Shown: one piece after another, positions 33,326 through 42,375 of the stretch
Position numbering within the stretch: the stretch's first letter is position 1
How the letters are laid out: each line of letters begins with the position of its first letter
DNA from: Nocardioides sp. zg-DK7169
Lineage (GTDB): Bacteria; Actinomycetota; Actinomycetes; Propionibacteriales; Nocardioidaceae
Direction of reading: 5' to 3'
Length of the DNA stretch: 64,000 bases
Assembly: GCF_013155365.1 (NCBI RefSeq)
Contig: NZ_JABJRA010000002.1
Coordinates: 372,001-436,000 of the forward strand
Translations under genes and position numbers: made by a program
The notes under the pieces: model-generated
Told to the model about the DNA's origin: nothing
The model's input: the letters and a program-made list of their open reading frames with translations, nothing else
The model's database searches: none

Positions 33326-34153
33326 ATGGGACGTTTCGACGGCAAGACCGCCATCGTCACCGGCGGCGCCCGGGGCCAGGGGCGCTCGCACGCGCTGCGT
33401 CTGGCCAGCGAGGGGGCGAACGTCGCGATCCTCGACATCGCCGGCCAGATCGACTCGGTCGCCTACCCGATGTCGAGCACCGATGACCTCGCCTCGACCG
33501 AGCGCGAGCTCAAGGAGCTCGGGGCGGAGGTCCTCGCGATCCAGTGCGACGTGCGAGACCAGGAGGCCGTGAAGGCCGCGGTGGCCGCGACCGAGGAGCG
33601 GTTCGGCGCCATCGACATCGTCCTCGCCAATGCCGGCATCATGGCCAGCTACGGCAGGAACAAGCACGACATCGCCGCGTGGCACGACTCGGTGAGCACG
33701 ATGCTCAGCGGCGTCTACTACCTGCTGCACGCGGTGACCCCGGGGATGATCGAGCGGGGTCGGGGCGGCGCCATCTGCATCACCGGCTCCACGTCGAGCT
33801 ACATCGGCGTCGCCTACAAGGAGGAGATGCTGAACCCGGGCCAGATGGGCTACGGCGCGGCCAAGACCGGCGTGCTGTCGCTGATGCGCAACTTCGCGAT
33901 GGTGCTCGGCAAGCACGGCGTACGCGTCAACACCGTCATCCCGGCCGGCGTCAGCACGAAGATGATCGACAACGAGTTCTTCACCGCGGACCTCGCCGGT
34001 GACGCCCCCGGTGGGTGGATGGCCAACGTGATGGAGCGCGGGCCGGTCGAGCCCGAGGAGATCACCAACGCGGTGACCTGGCTGTGCTCGGACGAGGCGC
34101 GCTTCGTCACCGGCCAGACGCTCGCCGTCGACATGGGCACCCTCCTGCTCTGA
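33326..34153 (+). CDS. Mycofactocin-coupled SDR family oxidoreductase (1)
   Basis: The 275-residue short-chain dehydrogenase has TGGARGQGRSHALRLASEG as nucleotide motif, LANAGIMASYG, and catalytic YGAAK. The GQGRSHA signature and the extended insert after the DIA stretch (about 35-60, DSVAYPMSSTDDLAST) are typical of the mycofactocin-dependent subfamily, in which bound NAD is re-oxidised by the redox peptide mycofactocin. GTGGAGAG supplies a ribosome-binding site. It follows the aldehyde dehydrogenase; a substrate alcohol is likely. No mycofactocin biosynthesis genes are seen in the window. Confidence 0.88.
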   Translation: MGRFDGKTAIVTGGARGQGRSHALRLASEGANVAILDIAGQIDSVAYPMSSTDDLASTERELKELGAEVLAIQCDVRDQEAVKAAVAATEERFGAIDIVLANAGIMASYGRNKHDIAAWHDSVSTMLSGVYYLLHAVTPGMIERGRGGAICITGSTSSYIGVAYKEEMLNPGQMGYGAAKTGVLSLMRNFAMVLGKHGVRVNTVIPAGVSTKMIDNEFFTADLAGDAPGGWMANVMERGPVEPEEITNAVTWLCSDEARFVTGQTLAVDMGTLLL

Positions 34154-34282
34154 CCGGTCGGCCGTACGGCGTCGCCACGTCGTACGGCGTCCGGGTGTGA
34201 AGTGTCGGCTGACGGGCCTGTCGCCGAGTGACCCAGGCGGAGCCGCCCGGCAGGGGCGGGCCGACCAGAAAGCGAGACGATC

Positions 34283-35326
34283 GTGGAGTTCGGAATCCTG
34301 ATGGGCGACCAGCCCGTCTCAACCCCGCCCGAGGAGCATCTGGACCTGATGCTGCGCAAGGTCGAGGCGGCCCAGAAGGCGGGCTTCACCTACATCACCA
34401 TCGGCCAGCACTACCTGTACGACGGGTTTCGCTGGCTGCAGCCGGTCCCGATGCTCGCGCGGCTCGCCGCCGAGCTCGACGATCACGTGAAGATCGGCAC
34501 CACCGTGCTGGTCGGCCCGCTGCACCACCCCGTCCAGCTGGCCGAGGACCTGGCGACCCTGGACATCATCACCCGGGGCAAGCTGGTGGTCGGGATCGGC
34601 ACCGGCTACCTGCCGCATGAGTACGAGGTCTTCGACAAGCCCTTCAAGCAGCGCTACTCGCTGCTCGAGGAGCTGATCGAGGTGATGACGAAGCTGTGGA
34701 CCCAGGACCGGGTCACCCACCACGGCAAGTTCTTCGACATCGAGGACCGCCCCACCCACCTGCACCCGATCCAGAAGCCGCGTCCGCCGATCTGGCTCGG
34801 TGCGATGAAGGAGATGGGCGTCCGCCGCGCCGCGCGTCACGGCGACGTCTGGACGATCACGCCGCAGCAGACCATCGAGCAGGTCGAGCAGCTGGTCGGC
34901 GCCTACCTCGATGAGCGGGCCACCTACGACCTGCCGCTGACGAAGTTCCCGCTGCGCCGCGAGCTGCACCTGGGCGCCGACCCGGAGGACGCGCTGCACA
35001 AGTTCGCGGACGTCGCCCGGGTCAAGTACGTCTCGTACGCCGACCAGGGAATGCAGCTGCTCGACAAGGAGCGCGTGGAGCGCGAGTTCCTCGACAACGT
35101 CAAGGACCACGTGCTGCTCGGCACTGGAGAGCAGGTGCGGGGCCAGATCCGCGACATCGCCTCCAGGCTCCCGGTCGGCCCGCTCCTGGTCCGACCGCAC
35201 TGGCCGGGGATGGACGCCGAGCAGACGGCCGCCTACCTCGAGCAGGTCGGTCGCGAGGTCGTCGCGCCGCTCCAGGACCTGGAGAGCATTGGCTTCGAGG
35301 AGCTGGCGGCGAAGCAGCCCGCGTGA
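34283..35326 (+). CDS. LLM class flavin-dependent oxidoreductase
   Basis: The 347-residue protein begins at GTG and has the luciferase-like pattern EFGILMGDQPV, GFTYITIGQHYLYDGFRWLQP, IGTTVLVGPLHHPVQLAEDLATLD and PPIWLGAMKEMGVRRAARHGD. Members use reduced FMN or F420; this organism type makes F420, but the cofactor cannot be fixed from sequence alone. It lies 129 bases after the SDR and ends before a hairpin terminator. A role in hydroxylation or hydride transfer on the pathway substrate is inferred from context. Confidence 0.88.
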   Translation: MEFGILMGDQPVSTPPEEHLDLMLRKVEAAQKAGFTYITIGQHYLYDGFRWLQPVPMLARLAAELDDHVKIGTTVLVGPLHHPVQLAEDLATLDIITRGKLVVGIGTGYLPHEYEVFDKPFKQRYSLLEELIEVMTKLWTQDRVTHHGKFFDIEDRPTHLHPIQKPRPPIWLGAMKEMGVRRAARHGDVWTITPQQTIEQVEQLVGAYLDERATYDLPLTKFPLRRELHLGADPEDALHKFADVARVKYVSYADQGMQLLDKERVEREFLDNVKDHVLLGTGEQVRGQIRDIASRLPVGPLLVRPHWPGMDAEQTAAYLEQVGREVVAPLQDLESIGFEELAAKQPA

Positions 35327-35351
35327 GGTCCTGCCTTTCAGAGCATTGCTG

Positions 35352-35381
35352 AGGGCCGTCCCGGTGTGACCGGGCGGCCCT
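35352..35381 (+). terminator. Hairpin terminator after the LLM gene
   Basis: AGGGCCG (35352-35358) and CCCGGT (35360-35365) pair with ACCGGG and CGGCCCT (35369-35381) around a GTG loop, with one unpaired T. It is followed by CCTCTC rather than a T-run. The stretch 35382-35602 holds no supported gene. Confidence 0.6.
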
Positions 35382-35602
35382 CCTCTCACGCGGCCGCTCA
35401 GGTCGGCCGGCACACTGCTGGCGGTTCGGAGAGCATGAGGGCTGGCGCGAGACCCAACCGAGACTGCGTGGCGAAGACCTCTGCCTGCCCCGCGCGTCCC
35501 TCTCGGGCCCAGCGTCTCGTCGCGCGCCTCGCAAGGGGCGGAAGGCCCCCGGACTCCGACGGCCGCACGGTTGGGGGTGGGACCGCGGTGAACGACTGAC
35601 GC

Positions 35603-35641
35603 CTAAACGGATTGACGCAGTCCGTTTAGCACCCCTAGCGT
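35603..35641 (+). promoter_or_regulatory. TetR-type operator and promoter of the UGSC-like operon
   Basis: CTAAACGGA (35603-35611) and TCCGTTTAG (35621-35629) form a perfect 9-bp dyad. The central nine bases start with TTGACG (35612-35617), a -35 hexamer. TAGCGT (35636-35641) is the -10 after 18 bases. A repressor bound here would cover the -35. The TetR gene at the end of the same operon is the obvious candidate. Confidence 0.75.
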
Positions 35642-35676
35642 GGCAGGGGTCACATCGTCGACCGCTGGGAGTGCCC

Positions 35677-36798
35677 ATGGTCCTGCTGGAGCTGCCCGAG
35701 TCGGAGGTCGTCGAGACCTTCATGGAGCGTGGTTGGACCGACGGGCTTCCGGTGGTGCCACCGACGCCGCCGCGCGTCGAGGCGATGCTCGCGACCGCGG
35801 GGCTCGCGCCGGACGACGTCGTGGGCGGGATCCCGCGCCGCGGCCGGGTGCTCACCGCCGAGCTGGCCGCGGTCAACGCCGTGATGGCCGGCTGCAAGCC
35901 GGAGTACTTCCCGATCGCGGTCACCGCGATGGGTGCGGCGCTCGACCCGGTCGTCAACGCCAACGCGACTTTCACCAGCACCGGTGGCGCGGCCACCTGC
36001 ATCGTCGTCAGCGGCGCGATGGCCACCGAGATCGGGATGAACGCCGGCCACAACGCGCTCGGCCCCGGCAACCGGGCCAACATCACGATCGGGCGTGCCG
36101 TGCGGCTCATGGCGCGCAACGTCTTCGGCGCCGCCAGCGGCGACATGGACGCCTCCTCGCTCGGCAACGCCGCGAAGCTCAGCCTTTGCTTCGCCGAGCT
36201 CGACCCGCCGGAGCCGTGGCAGCCGCTGCGTACCCGTCTCGGGTTCGACGACGCCGACACCACGGTCACGGTGATGGCCACCGAGGCCTCCCGGCAGATC
36301 GCCAACCACCTCTCGGAGGACCCGGAGGACCTGGTGCGGACGTTCGCCTCCGTCATCCGCGTGCCGGGGTCGTTCCCCGTCGGCAAGGGTGGTCAAGGCG
36401 TCCTGGTGGTCGGGCCGGAGCACTCGCTGGCGCTGCGCAACGCGGGCCTGACCCAGGCCGAGGTCGCCGAGCGCGTCGTCCGCGCCAGCCGCATCCACCC
36501 TGACGAGCTCGTCGCCAACGGCGTACCGCTCGAGGTCGACAGTGCCCACGACATGACGCCGGGGGAGGACGGGCTGCTGCCGTCGATCGTCTCGCCCGAC
36601 GACCTCGTCCTCGTCACCGCCGGCGGCGGGGGACCGGGCTGGTCGGCCTACATGCCCGGATTCGCGCCCGCCATCCACAGCCGGGCCGTCACCCGGCGCG
36701 TCCGCACCGCCGCCGACGAGGTGCCCGACTGCGGGCCGGACGCCTGCGAGGTCGACTTCTCGCGCCTCGGTTCCAGCCTCACGACGCCCGCCCGTTGA
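35677..36798 (+). CDS. UGSC-associated conserved protein (glycine-reductase-like context)
   Basis: The 373-residue protein is not one I can name firmly. It begins with LLELPESEVVETFMERGWTDGLPVVPPT, a motif-like opening shared in part with its neighbour's PTLPESEVE, and has long Gly/Ala-rich segments (TSTGGAATCIVVSGAMATE, NAGHNALGPGNRANITIGRA). It ends with an acidic region containing CGPDACEVDF. Together with the CGAC protein that follows it resembles two-gene units annotated near UGSC selenoprotein-like families. The ATG at 35677 after GGGAG is used; GTG at 35671 is possible. It is under the TetR-type operator. Confidence 0.6.
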   Translation: MVLLELPESEVVETFMERGWTDGLPVVPPTPPRVEAMLATAGLAPDDVVGGIPRRGRVLTAELAAVNAVMAGCKPEYFPIAVTAMGAALDPVVNANATFTSTGGAATCIVVSGAMATEIGMNAGHNALGPGNRANITIGRAVRLMARNVFGAASGDMDASSLGNAAKLSLCFAELDPPEPWQPLRTRLGFDDADTTVTVMATEASRQIANHLSEDPEDLVRTFASVIRVPGSFPVGKGGQGVLVVGPEHSLALRNAGLTQAEVAERVVRASRIHPDELVANGVPLEVDSAHDMTPGEDGLLPSIVSPDDLVLVTAGGGGPGWSAYMPGFAPAIHSRAVTRRVRTAADEVPDCGPDACEVDFSRLGSSLTTPAR

Positions 36799-36820
36799 CC
36801 ACCCGCCCGAGGAGCCCACG

Positions 36821-37381
36821 ATGAGCGCAGAAGCGACGATCCAGGTCCACGTCCCCACCCTCCCCGAGTCCGAGGTCGAGCAGGTCCCGATGGCGCCGCG
36901 TACGGCAGCCGAGGGCGCGCTGCGACTCGGGTTGATCGACAACGGCAAGCCCCGGGCCCGCGAGCTGCTGCAGATGCTCGCCGAGGAACTCGGGACCCGG
37001 CTGCCGATCGCCTCCGTCGAGCTGATCAGCAAGCCTTCGGCCGCCAACCCGATCTCCGACGAGGAGGCGGTCGGGCTCGCCTCGCGCGTCGACCTGGCGG
37101 TCGCCGGGCTCGGCGACTGCGGCGCCTGCACGGCCTGCTCGGTGCACGACGCCCTGCTGATGGAGCGCCATGGCGTGCCGGCGACGGTGCTGATCACCGA
37201 CGTCTTCGTGTCCACCGTCGCCCGGTTCTCTGCCGTGCTGGGCACGCCGGGCTACCACAGCCTGGTCGTGCCGCACCCGGTCGCGGTGAAACCGGCCGAG
37301 ACGCTGCGCCGGCTCGCGGCGGGCGTGGCCGACGCCGCGGTCACCCAGCTGGGCGCACCCTCGCCGGCGTACGCCGGATGA
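36821..37381 (+). CDS. UGSC family (seleno)protein homologue with CGAC motif
   Basis: The 186-residue protein carries GLGDCGACTACSVHD at residues about 97-110. The position equal to the UGSC redox motif reads C100-G-A-C103, so selenocysteine or Ser has been replaced and a cysteine pair remains, with a third cysteine at C106. This is the hallmark of the UGSC family, thought to be thiol/selenol redox proteins of unknown substrate. GAGGAG precedes the ATG, and the 3' end overlaps the TetR start by four bases. A redox step acting with the preceding protein is inferred. Confidence 0.7.
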   Translation: MSAEATIQVHVPTLPESEVEQVPMAPRTAAEGALRLGLIDNGKPRARELLQMLAEELGTRLPIASVELISKPSAANPISDEEAVGLASRVDLAVAGLGDCGACTACSVHDALLMERHGVPATVLITDVFVSTVARFSAVLGTPGYHSLVVPHPVAVKPAETLRRLAAGVADAAVTQLGAPSPAYAG

Positions 37382-37974
37382 CCGCTGCCGACCGAGCACC
37401 CGGCCGCCCGGCCGCGCGGCGGCCCCGCGCCGACGGGGTGCGCAACCGGGCACGGGTCGCGGAGGCGGCGTACGTGGTCTTCGCGGAGCGGGGCCTCGAC
37501 GCCACGGTCGCGCAGGTGGCCGAGCGCGCCGGGGTGGGGAGCGCGACGGTCTTCCGTCACTTCCCCACGAAGGCCGACCTGCTCGACGAGGTCGCGCGGC
37601 GGTGGCTGGAGGACTGGGCCGGCTACATGGAGCGCCGGCTCGGGACGGGACCCGACAGCGATGGGCAAGCGGGTTTCGCTGACCTGCTCCCAGCGCTCTT
37701 CGACCGGCTGCGTCGGGACCGGTTCACCCTCGACGTGCTGCGCGCTGCGGCGCGGCATCCCGAGGTCGAGCGGGCCCGCCGGCAGACCGAGCGCCTCTTC
37801 ACCACTGCGCTGCAGCGCGCCGTCGCGGAGGGGCAGGTGCGCCCCGACATCACGTACGCCGACCTGACCGTCCTCGTGCTGGGCGCGGCGGGCCAGCTCG
37901 CCGACTTCGAGGACTTCGACCCGGCGCGGTGGCGTCGGCACGCGGACCTCGTCTGGGCCGCGATCCGGGCCTGA
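37378..37974 (+). CDS. TetR/AcrR family transcriptional regulator
   Basis: The 198-residue regulator has a basic N-terminus, a TetR helix-turn-helix (AQVAERAGVGSATVFRHFPTK, about residues 44-64 in total with its surrounding helices) and an all-helical ligand-binding domain. Its ATG overlaps the stop of the UGSC-like gene (ATGA), so it is made from the same transcript and probably closes a feedback loop on the dyad at 35603-35629. The inducing ligand is unknown. The gene converges on the MaoC-like gene after 11 bases. Confidence 0.9.
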   Translation: MTAADRAPGRPAARRPRADGVRNRARVAEAAYVVFAERGLDATVAQVAERAGVGSATVFRHFPTKADLLDEVARRWLEDWAGYMERRLGTGPDSDGQAGFADLLPALFDRLRRDRFTLDVLRAAARHPEVERARRQTERLFTTALQRAVAEGQVRPDITYADLTVLVLGAAGQLADFEDFDPARWRRHADLVWAAIRA

Positions 37975-37985
37975 GCCGCAGCCCC

Positions 37986-38447
37986 TCAGCCCTCGACCGG
38001 CCGCTTCAGCATGAGCCCGGCCCGGTGGGCGATGTGCACGACCTCGTCACGCTGGTTGTAGCCGCGGTGCTCGAAGGTGACGATCCCGGAGTCGGTGCGG
38101 CTCTTGGACTCGCGCTTGCCGAGGATGGTGGTCTCGGCGCGCAGGGTGTCGCCGTGGAAGACCGGGTTCGGGAAGTCGAACTTCGTGTAGCCCAGGTTGC
38201 CGAGCGTGGTGCCCATCGTGAGGTCGTAGACGATCATCCCGCCGATGAGGCCTGCGGTGTAGAGGCTGTTCATCAGCCGCTGGCCGTGGGGGTGGTGGTG
38301 CTTCATGTACTCCGCGTCCAGGTGGAGCGGGGCGGGGTTCATGGTGATCGAGGTGAACAGCACGTTGTCCATCTCGGTGACGGTGCGCGACCAGGGGTGC
38401 GTGAACTCCTGGCCCTCCTCGAACTCTTCGAACCACATGCCGGGCAT
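37986..38447 (-). CDS. MaoC family dehydratase
   Basis: The 153-residue single hotdog-domain protein has WSRTVTEMDNVLFTSIT, MNPAPLHLDAEYMK and HGDTLRAETTILGKRES. The MNPAPLHLD stretch is the family's active-site Asp/His region (usually D-x-NP-x-H), so hydratase activity on an enoyl-CoA is likely. It resembles mesaconyl-CoA/methylfumaryl-type MaoC enzymes by its conserved tyrosine loop, but that is weak. It is transcribed on the minus strand, 49 bases after the MFS gene at 38497. Confidence 0.85.
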   Translation of the reverse strand: MPGMWFEEFEEGQEFTHPWSRTVTEMDNVLFTSITMNPAPLHLDAEYMKHHHPHGQRLMNSLYTAGLIGGMIVYDLTMGTTLGNLGYTKFDFPNPVFHGDTLRAETTILGKRESKSRTDSGIVTFEHRGYNQRDEVVHIAHRAGLMLKRPVEG

Positions 38448-38496
38448 GGGGTGCTCCTCTCTGCGGTGGTGCCGGCGTCGCCGGACGATGGGACTG

Positions 38497-39762
38497 TCAC
38501 TGGGGATCGGGACTGGGAGCGGGATCAGGTCGGGGCAGGTGCGGTGCGGGCCGGGCCGGGTGCATCTCGATGAGCAGCAGCATGCCGAGCGCGCTCACGG
38601 CGAAGCAGAGGCCGAAGCCGGGCACGAGGCTCCCGGTGAGGTCGGCGAGCGCCCCCATCAGGAAGGGGCCCGCCGCACCGGCGGTGAAGGAGAAGAGCAT
38701 CGCCATCGAGCTCAGCCGGGTCGCGTCCTGTGGTGACGTCGCCTCGTCCTGCAACGTCACCAGGGCCAGGCTGCTCGCCCCGCCGATGCCGAATCCGGCC
38801 AGCAGCAGGCCGGGCAGGGCCAGGCCCGCGGGCGAGAGCGCCAGCAGGCCGGTGCCCACGGTCGAGGTCACCATTGCTACGGCGAAGACCCCGCGCCGAC
38901 CGCGGATCCGGTCGGTCAGGGCGGTCAGGCCCAGGATCGAGATCAGCTGCACGCTCTGGAAGAGCACCAGGTAGAGCGCGGCGGTGTGGGCCGAGATCCC
39001 GTGGTCGATGAAGAGGCTGGGCAGCCACGCGATCACGCCGAAGCCCAGGAACATCGGTACGACGTAGACCGCGGTGACGAACCATGCGCGGCGTTCCCGC
39101 AGCGGCAGCGAGACCCGCTCCACCGGCCCCGTCCGCTCCGGCATCCCCGCGCCCGCGCCTCGTACCGCCGCCAGCGCCACCACCAGGAGCAGCGCCGCCG
39201 CGCCCCACAGAGCCAGGGCCACCCGCCACCCACCCAGGTGGTCGGTGATCGGCTGCGCCGTGCCCGCGGCCAGCCCGACGCCCAGCGCCATCGAGGTCGA
39301 GTAGACGCCGGTCGCCAGGCCCCGCAGACGCGGAAGGTAGTGGGCGATGAAGGCCGGCACCAGCGTCGAGACCGCGCCCAACGCCCCGCCGATCAGCGCG
39401 GCCGAGAGCACCAGCGGCGCCGCGGAGTCGATCCACAGGCGCGAGAGCTCGGCGACCCCCAGGAACGACAGCAGCGCGATCGACGACCGGTCCGCGCCCA
39501 GCCGGGTGGTCAGGGCGTGCCCGAGCGGGGCGCACGCCGCCATCGCCAGGATCGGCACCGACGTCAGGAGGCTGGCAGCGGTCTTGGTCAGCGACAGGTC
39601 GTCGCTGATCGCCGGCACCAGAGGAGGGGTCACGCCGAAGACGGCGCGCACGTTGACGCCGATCATCACCACCAGCGCCAGGGCCAGCCAGGTCGAGAGC
39701 CCACGCCTCGGGGCGCCGTCGGGCGCCAGCGACACCGTGGCCAGCGCGGGCTCAGAGGTCAT
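38497..39762 (-). CDS. MFS transporter (CynX/NimT-like)
   Basis: The 421-residue protein has twelve hydrophobic segments and resembles the CynX/NimT cyanate-transport subgroup (NVRAVFGVTPPLVPAI, LGVGLAAGTAQPITDHLGGWRVALALW seen across residues 135-165). The start at 39762 is chosen over the open frame to 39849, which adds Arg-rich translation with no start signal. It lies eight bases after the ferredoxin reductase gene on the same strand, so it belongs to the P450-reductase-MFS-MaoC operon. It may import the substrate or export an intermediate. Confidence 0.8.
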   Translation of the reverse strand: MTSEPALATVSLAPDGAPRRGLSTWLALALVVMIGVNVRAVFGVTPPLVPAISDDLSLTKTAASLLTSVPILAMAACAPLGHALTTRLGADRSSIALLSFLGVAELSRLWIDSAAPLVLSAALIGGALGAVSTLVPAFIAHYLPRLRGLATGVYSTSMALGVGLAAGTAQPITDHLGGWRVALALWGAAALLLVVALAAVRGAGAGMPERTGPVERVSLPLRERRAWFVTAVYVVPMFLGFGVIAWLPSLFIDHGISAHTAALYLVLFQSVQLISILGLTALTDRIRGRRGVFAVAMVTSTVGTGLLALSPAGLALPGLLLAGFGIGGASSLALVTLQDEATSPQDATRLSSMAMLFSFTAGAAGPFLMGALADLTGSLVPGFGLCFAVSALGMLLLIEMHPARPAPHLPRPDPAPSPDPQ

Positions 39763-39770
39763 GGAGCGCC

Positions 39771-40940
39771 TCAGGCCAACGCGCCGACCGGGCTGCCGAC
39801 GGCCGTGCGCGCCGCGAGGAGCTCCTTGGCCAGGTCGACCCCGAGCCACGCGGTCAGCAGGCCGTCGCGGCTCCAGGTTGCCCGGAGCAGGGAGCCGTCC
39901 TCAGCCCTGTCGAGCGCCAGCACGTCGTCGGGCAGGTGCGCCCCGACGTACTGGAGCTTGCGGCCGAACTGGTCGGACCAGAAGTAGGGGACGGGGTCGT
40001 GGACGGGGCCCTGCTCCCAGTCGAGCAGGCTGGTCGCGGCGGCGGTGGCCACCATGCTGGCCTCGTCCCAGTGCTCGGCGAGCCGGTGCGAGCCGGTGTG
40101 CTCCGACCAGCGCTGCGCCACGTCGCCCAGGGCGACGACGCCGGGCACGTTGGTGCGGCAGCGGGTGTCGGTGAGGACGCCGCGGTCGAGCGCCACCCCC
40201 GAGCCCGCCAGCCAGGCCAGGTCGGGGCGTACGCCGATGCCGGTCACGACCACGTCGGCGGGCAGCACGGTGCCGTCGTCGAGGTGGACGCCGTCGGGCT
40301 CCACCGAGGTGACGCCGGTGGAGGTCCGCAGGTCGATGCCCGTCCACCAGCCGCGGGTGGTGGCGCCGACCTCGTCACCCAGCACGCCGGACAGCGGCTC
40401 GGCGCCGAACTCCACGCAGGTGACCCGGCAGCCGGCGGCGCGGGCGGCGGTGGCCACCTCGGCGCCGATCCAGCTCGCGCCGACCACCACCACGTGGGCG
40501 CCGGGGACCAGCTGCTTGCGCAGCTCCAAGGCGTCGTCGAGGGTGCGGAGCGTCGTCTGCGGGCCCTCGCCGGGCAGCCGCGACGGCGTCGCGCCGGTCG
40601 CGACGGCGAGCGCGTCGTACTCGACCTCGCCGGCGGTGGTCTCCAGCCGGCGGCGGTCGGTGTCGAGCGCGACCGCGGTCACACCGAGGCGCAGGTCGAC
40701 GGCGAGCTTCTCGGTGTCGAAGGGCAGGGGGGACGCGTCGCGCTCCCCGGCCAGCACGGCCTTGGAGAGCGGCGGCCTGTCGTACGGCGGGACGTGCTCG
40801 GCGCTGAGCACCGTCAGCGTCCCGGTGAACTTCTTGCGCCGCAGGGTCGCGCACAGCCTGGCGGCCGCCAGCCCGCCGCCCACCACGACCACCCGGCCGT
40901 TCTCGAGGTCGAGGGCATGGCTGGCCCGGGCGGCGGTCAC
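39771..40940 (-). CDS. NAD(P)H-dependent ferredoxin reductase (rubredoxin-reductase type)
   Basis: The 389-residue FAD enzyme has VVVVGGGLAAARLCATLRR, the redox partner loop ERDASPL, ATGATPSRLPG, a second nucleotide motif VVVVGASWIGAEVATAAR and VVALGDVAQRW. This is the reductase class that feeds [3Fe-4S] or [2Fe-2S] ferredoxins of class I P450 systems. The GTG start (40940) overlaps the P450 stop by four bases, so it is produced with that P450. Electrons should pass to the ferredoxin encoded divergently at 42376. Confidence 0.9.
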   Translation of the reverse strand: MTAARASHALDLENGRVVVVGGGLAAARLCATLRRKKFTGTLTVLSAEHVPPYDRPPLSKAVLAGERDASPLPFDTEKLAVDLRLGVTAVALDTDRRRLETTAGEVEYDALAVATGATPSRLPGEGPQTTLRTLDDALELRKQLVPGAHVVVVGASWIGAEVATAARAAGCRVTCVEFGAEPLSGVLGDEVGATTRGWWTGIDLRTSTGVTSVEPDGVHLDDGTVLPADVVVTGIGVRPDLAWLAGSGVALDRGVLTDTRCRTNVPGVVALGDVAQRWSEHTGSHRLAEHWDEASMVATAAATSLLDWEQGPVHDPVPYFWSDQFGRKLQYVGAHLPDDVLALDRAEDGSLLRATWSRDGLLTAWLGVDLAKELLAARTAVGSPVGALA

Positions 40941-42211
40941 GTCGCGGTCTTGGTGTAGTGCTCCGCGAAGAGCGGGGTGTCGCCCAGCATCCGCTCGCCG
41001 GGGGTGAAGGTGACCGGGATGGTGTGGAAGCCCGCGTTGGTGCCCTGGTCGGGGTAGGCCACGACGTTGTCCATGTCGACGACGTAGTCGCCCATCCGGC
41101 CGAGCACCTGGCGGATCATCTCCCGGGCCATCGCCTTGCCCAGGTGGGAACCGGCGCAGCGGTGGATGCCGAGACCGAACGCGACGTGCCGGTTGGGCCA
41201 GCGGGTGATGTCGACGGTGTCGGGGTTCTCGAACTGCTCGGGGTCCCGGTTCGCCGATCCCCACGAGAGCAGCGCCCGGTCGCCCTTGCGGACGGGGCAG
41301 CCCTGGAACTCGGTGTCCTCCATGATCGTGCGGGCGAGCGCCTGGGTGGGGGAGAAGACCCGGAGGAACTCCTCCACGGCGATGTCGACCATCGACGGGT
41401 CGTCGATCAGCCGCTTGCGCTCCTCGGGGTTCTGGTAGAGCCAGACCAGCGACTGGGTGACCAGCGAGGCGGTGGTGCCGACCCCGCCGGAGATGACCAA
41501 CTCGAGGATCGAGTAGACCTCGTCGTCGTCCATCCGACGACCGTCCACCTCGGAGTTGATGAAGTGGGTGGTCGCGTCGTCGCTGGGGTTCTCGCGGCGG
41601 TGGGCGATGTGTTCGCGGACCGTCTTGCTCACCCACGGCACCGCGACCTCGGCGGCGTGCTGGTACTCCGGGGAGCCGGGCGTCGCAGAGACCAGCGTGT
41701 GCATCGCGTCGACGTAGTTCTTGTACTCCGAGGGATCCAGGCCGAGCCAGTCGATGGTCACGGCGGCCGGCACCCCGGCGACGATCGCGAGGTCGGCCTC
41801 GCCCTGCTCGATGATGGTGTCGATGAACCCGGTCACGTAGTGGCGGACCACCTCGTCGAGGTTCTCCACCGCGGCGGGGGCGGTGACCTTGTTGACCGCC
41901 TTGCGGTAGGGGCGGAACTCCGGCGGGTCGAGCTCGATCGGGATGTGGAAGGCAGTGGGGGCCTTGGGGATGGTCACCGAGAGGCCGGGCCCGCCGAACT
42001 CGTCGTGCCGGCCGGAGGAGAAGAGGTCGTCGTTGCGGGACGCCTCGAAGACCGACTTGTAGTCTGCGAGCACCCAGTAGCCGCCGTGGGCCTCGGTCCA
42101 CGCGACCGGAGCCTCCTCACGCAGCCGACGGTAGACACCCACGTGGTCCTCGGCATGGTCCGCAGAGTGGTGGTCGAAGTGGATGACGGGGCAGCGGGGC
42201 TGGTCGGACAT
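40937..42211 (-). CDS. Cytochrome P450 (1)
   Basis: The 424-residue P450 has the heme loop FGLGIHRCAGSHL (C352), ExxR at 281-284 and I-helix SGGVGTTASL at 241-250. In the I-helix the acidic residue that usually precedes the conserved Thr is Gly (GGVGTT rather than AGxET/DT), so proton delivery may differ. No membrane anchor, as expected for bacterial soluble P450s. With its coupled reductase and divergent ferredoxin it forms a self-contained class I system. It is driven by a TTGACT/TATTAT promoter. Confidence 0.93.
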   Translation of the reverse strand: MSDQPRCPVIHFDHHSADHAEDHVGVYRRLREEAPVAWTEAHGGYWVLADYKSVFEASRNDDLFSSGRHDEFGGPGLSVTIPKAPTAFHIPIELDPPEFRPYRKAVNKVTAPAAVENLDEVVRHYVTGFIDTIIEQGEADLAIVAGVPAAVTIDWLGLDPSEYKNYVDAMHTLVSATPGSPEYQHAAEVAVPWVSKTVREHIAHRRENPSDDATTHFINSEVDGRRMDDDEVYSILELVISGGVGTTASLVTQSLVWLYQNPEERKRLIDDPSMVDIAVEEFLRVFSPTQALARTIMEDTEFQGCPVRKGDRALLSWGSANRDPEQFENPDTVDITRWPNRHVAFGLGIHRCAGSHLGKAMAREMIRQVLGRMGDYVVDMDNVVAYPDQGTNAGFHTIPVTFTPGERMLGDTPLFAEHYTKTAT

Positions 42212-42264
42212 CGGGATCCATCCTCCTTGGGGGCCAAGGGGTTCCTTGGGTGAGCAGGATCATG

Positions 42265-42292
42265 ATAATAGTTATACCCAGCACGGAGTCAA
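42265..42292 (-). promoter_or_regulatory. P450 (1) promoter
   Basis: On the minus strand TTGACT (42287-42292) and TATTAT (42265-42270) are 16 bases apart, one of the best matches to a housekeeping promoter in the window. ATCATGAT (42260-42267) overlaps the -10 and recurs at 50200-50207. The ferredoxin gene lies on the other side. Confidence 0.65.
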
Positions 42293-42375
42293 GGGAGTCC
42301 CACCCGCAGCAGGGTGGGCACCGGGATTCCCCCGCAGGCACCTTGGTGCGACCCCAGTCAGGAGGACCCCATTCC

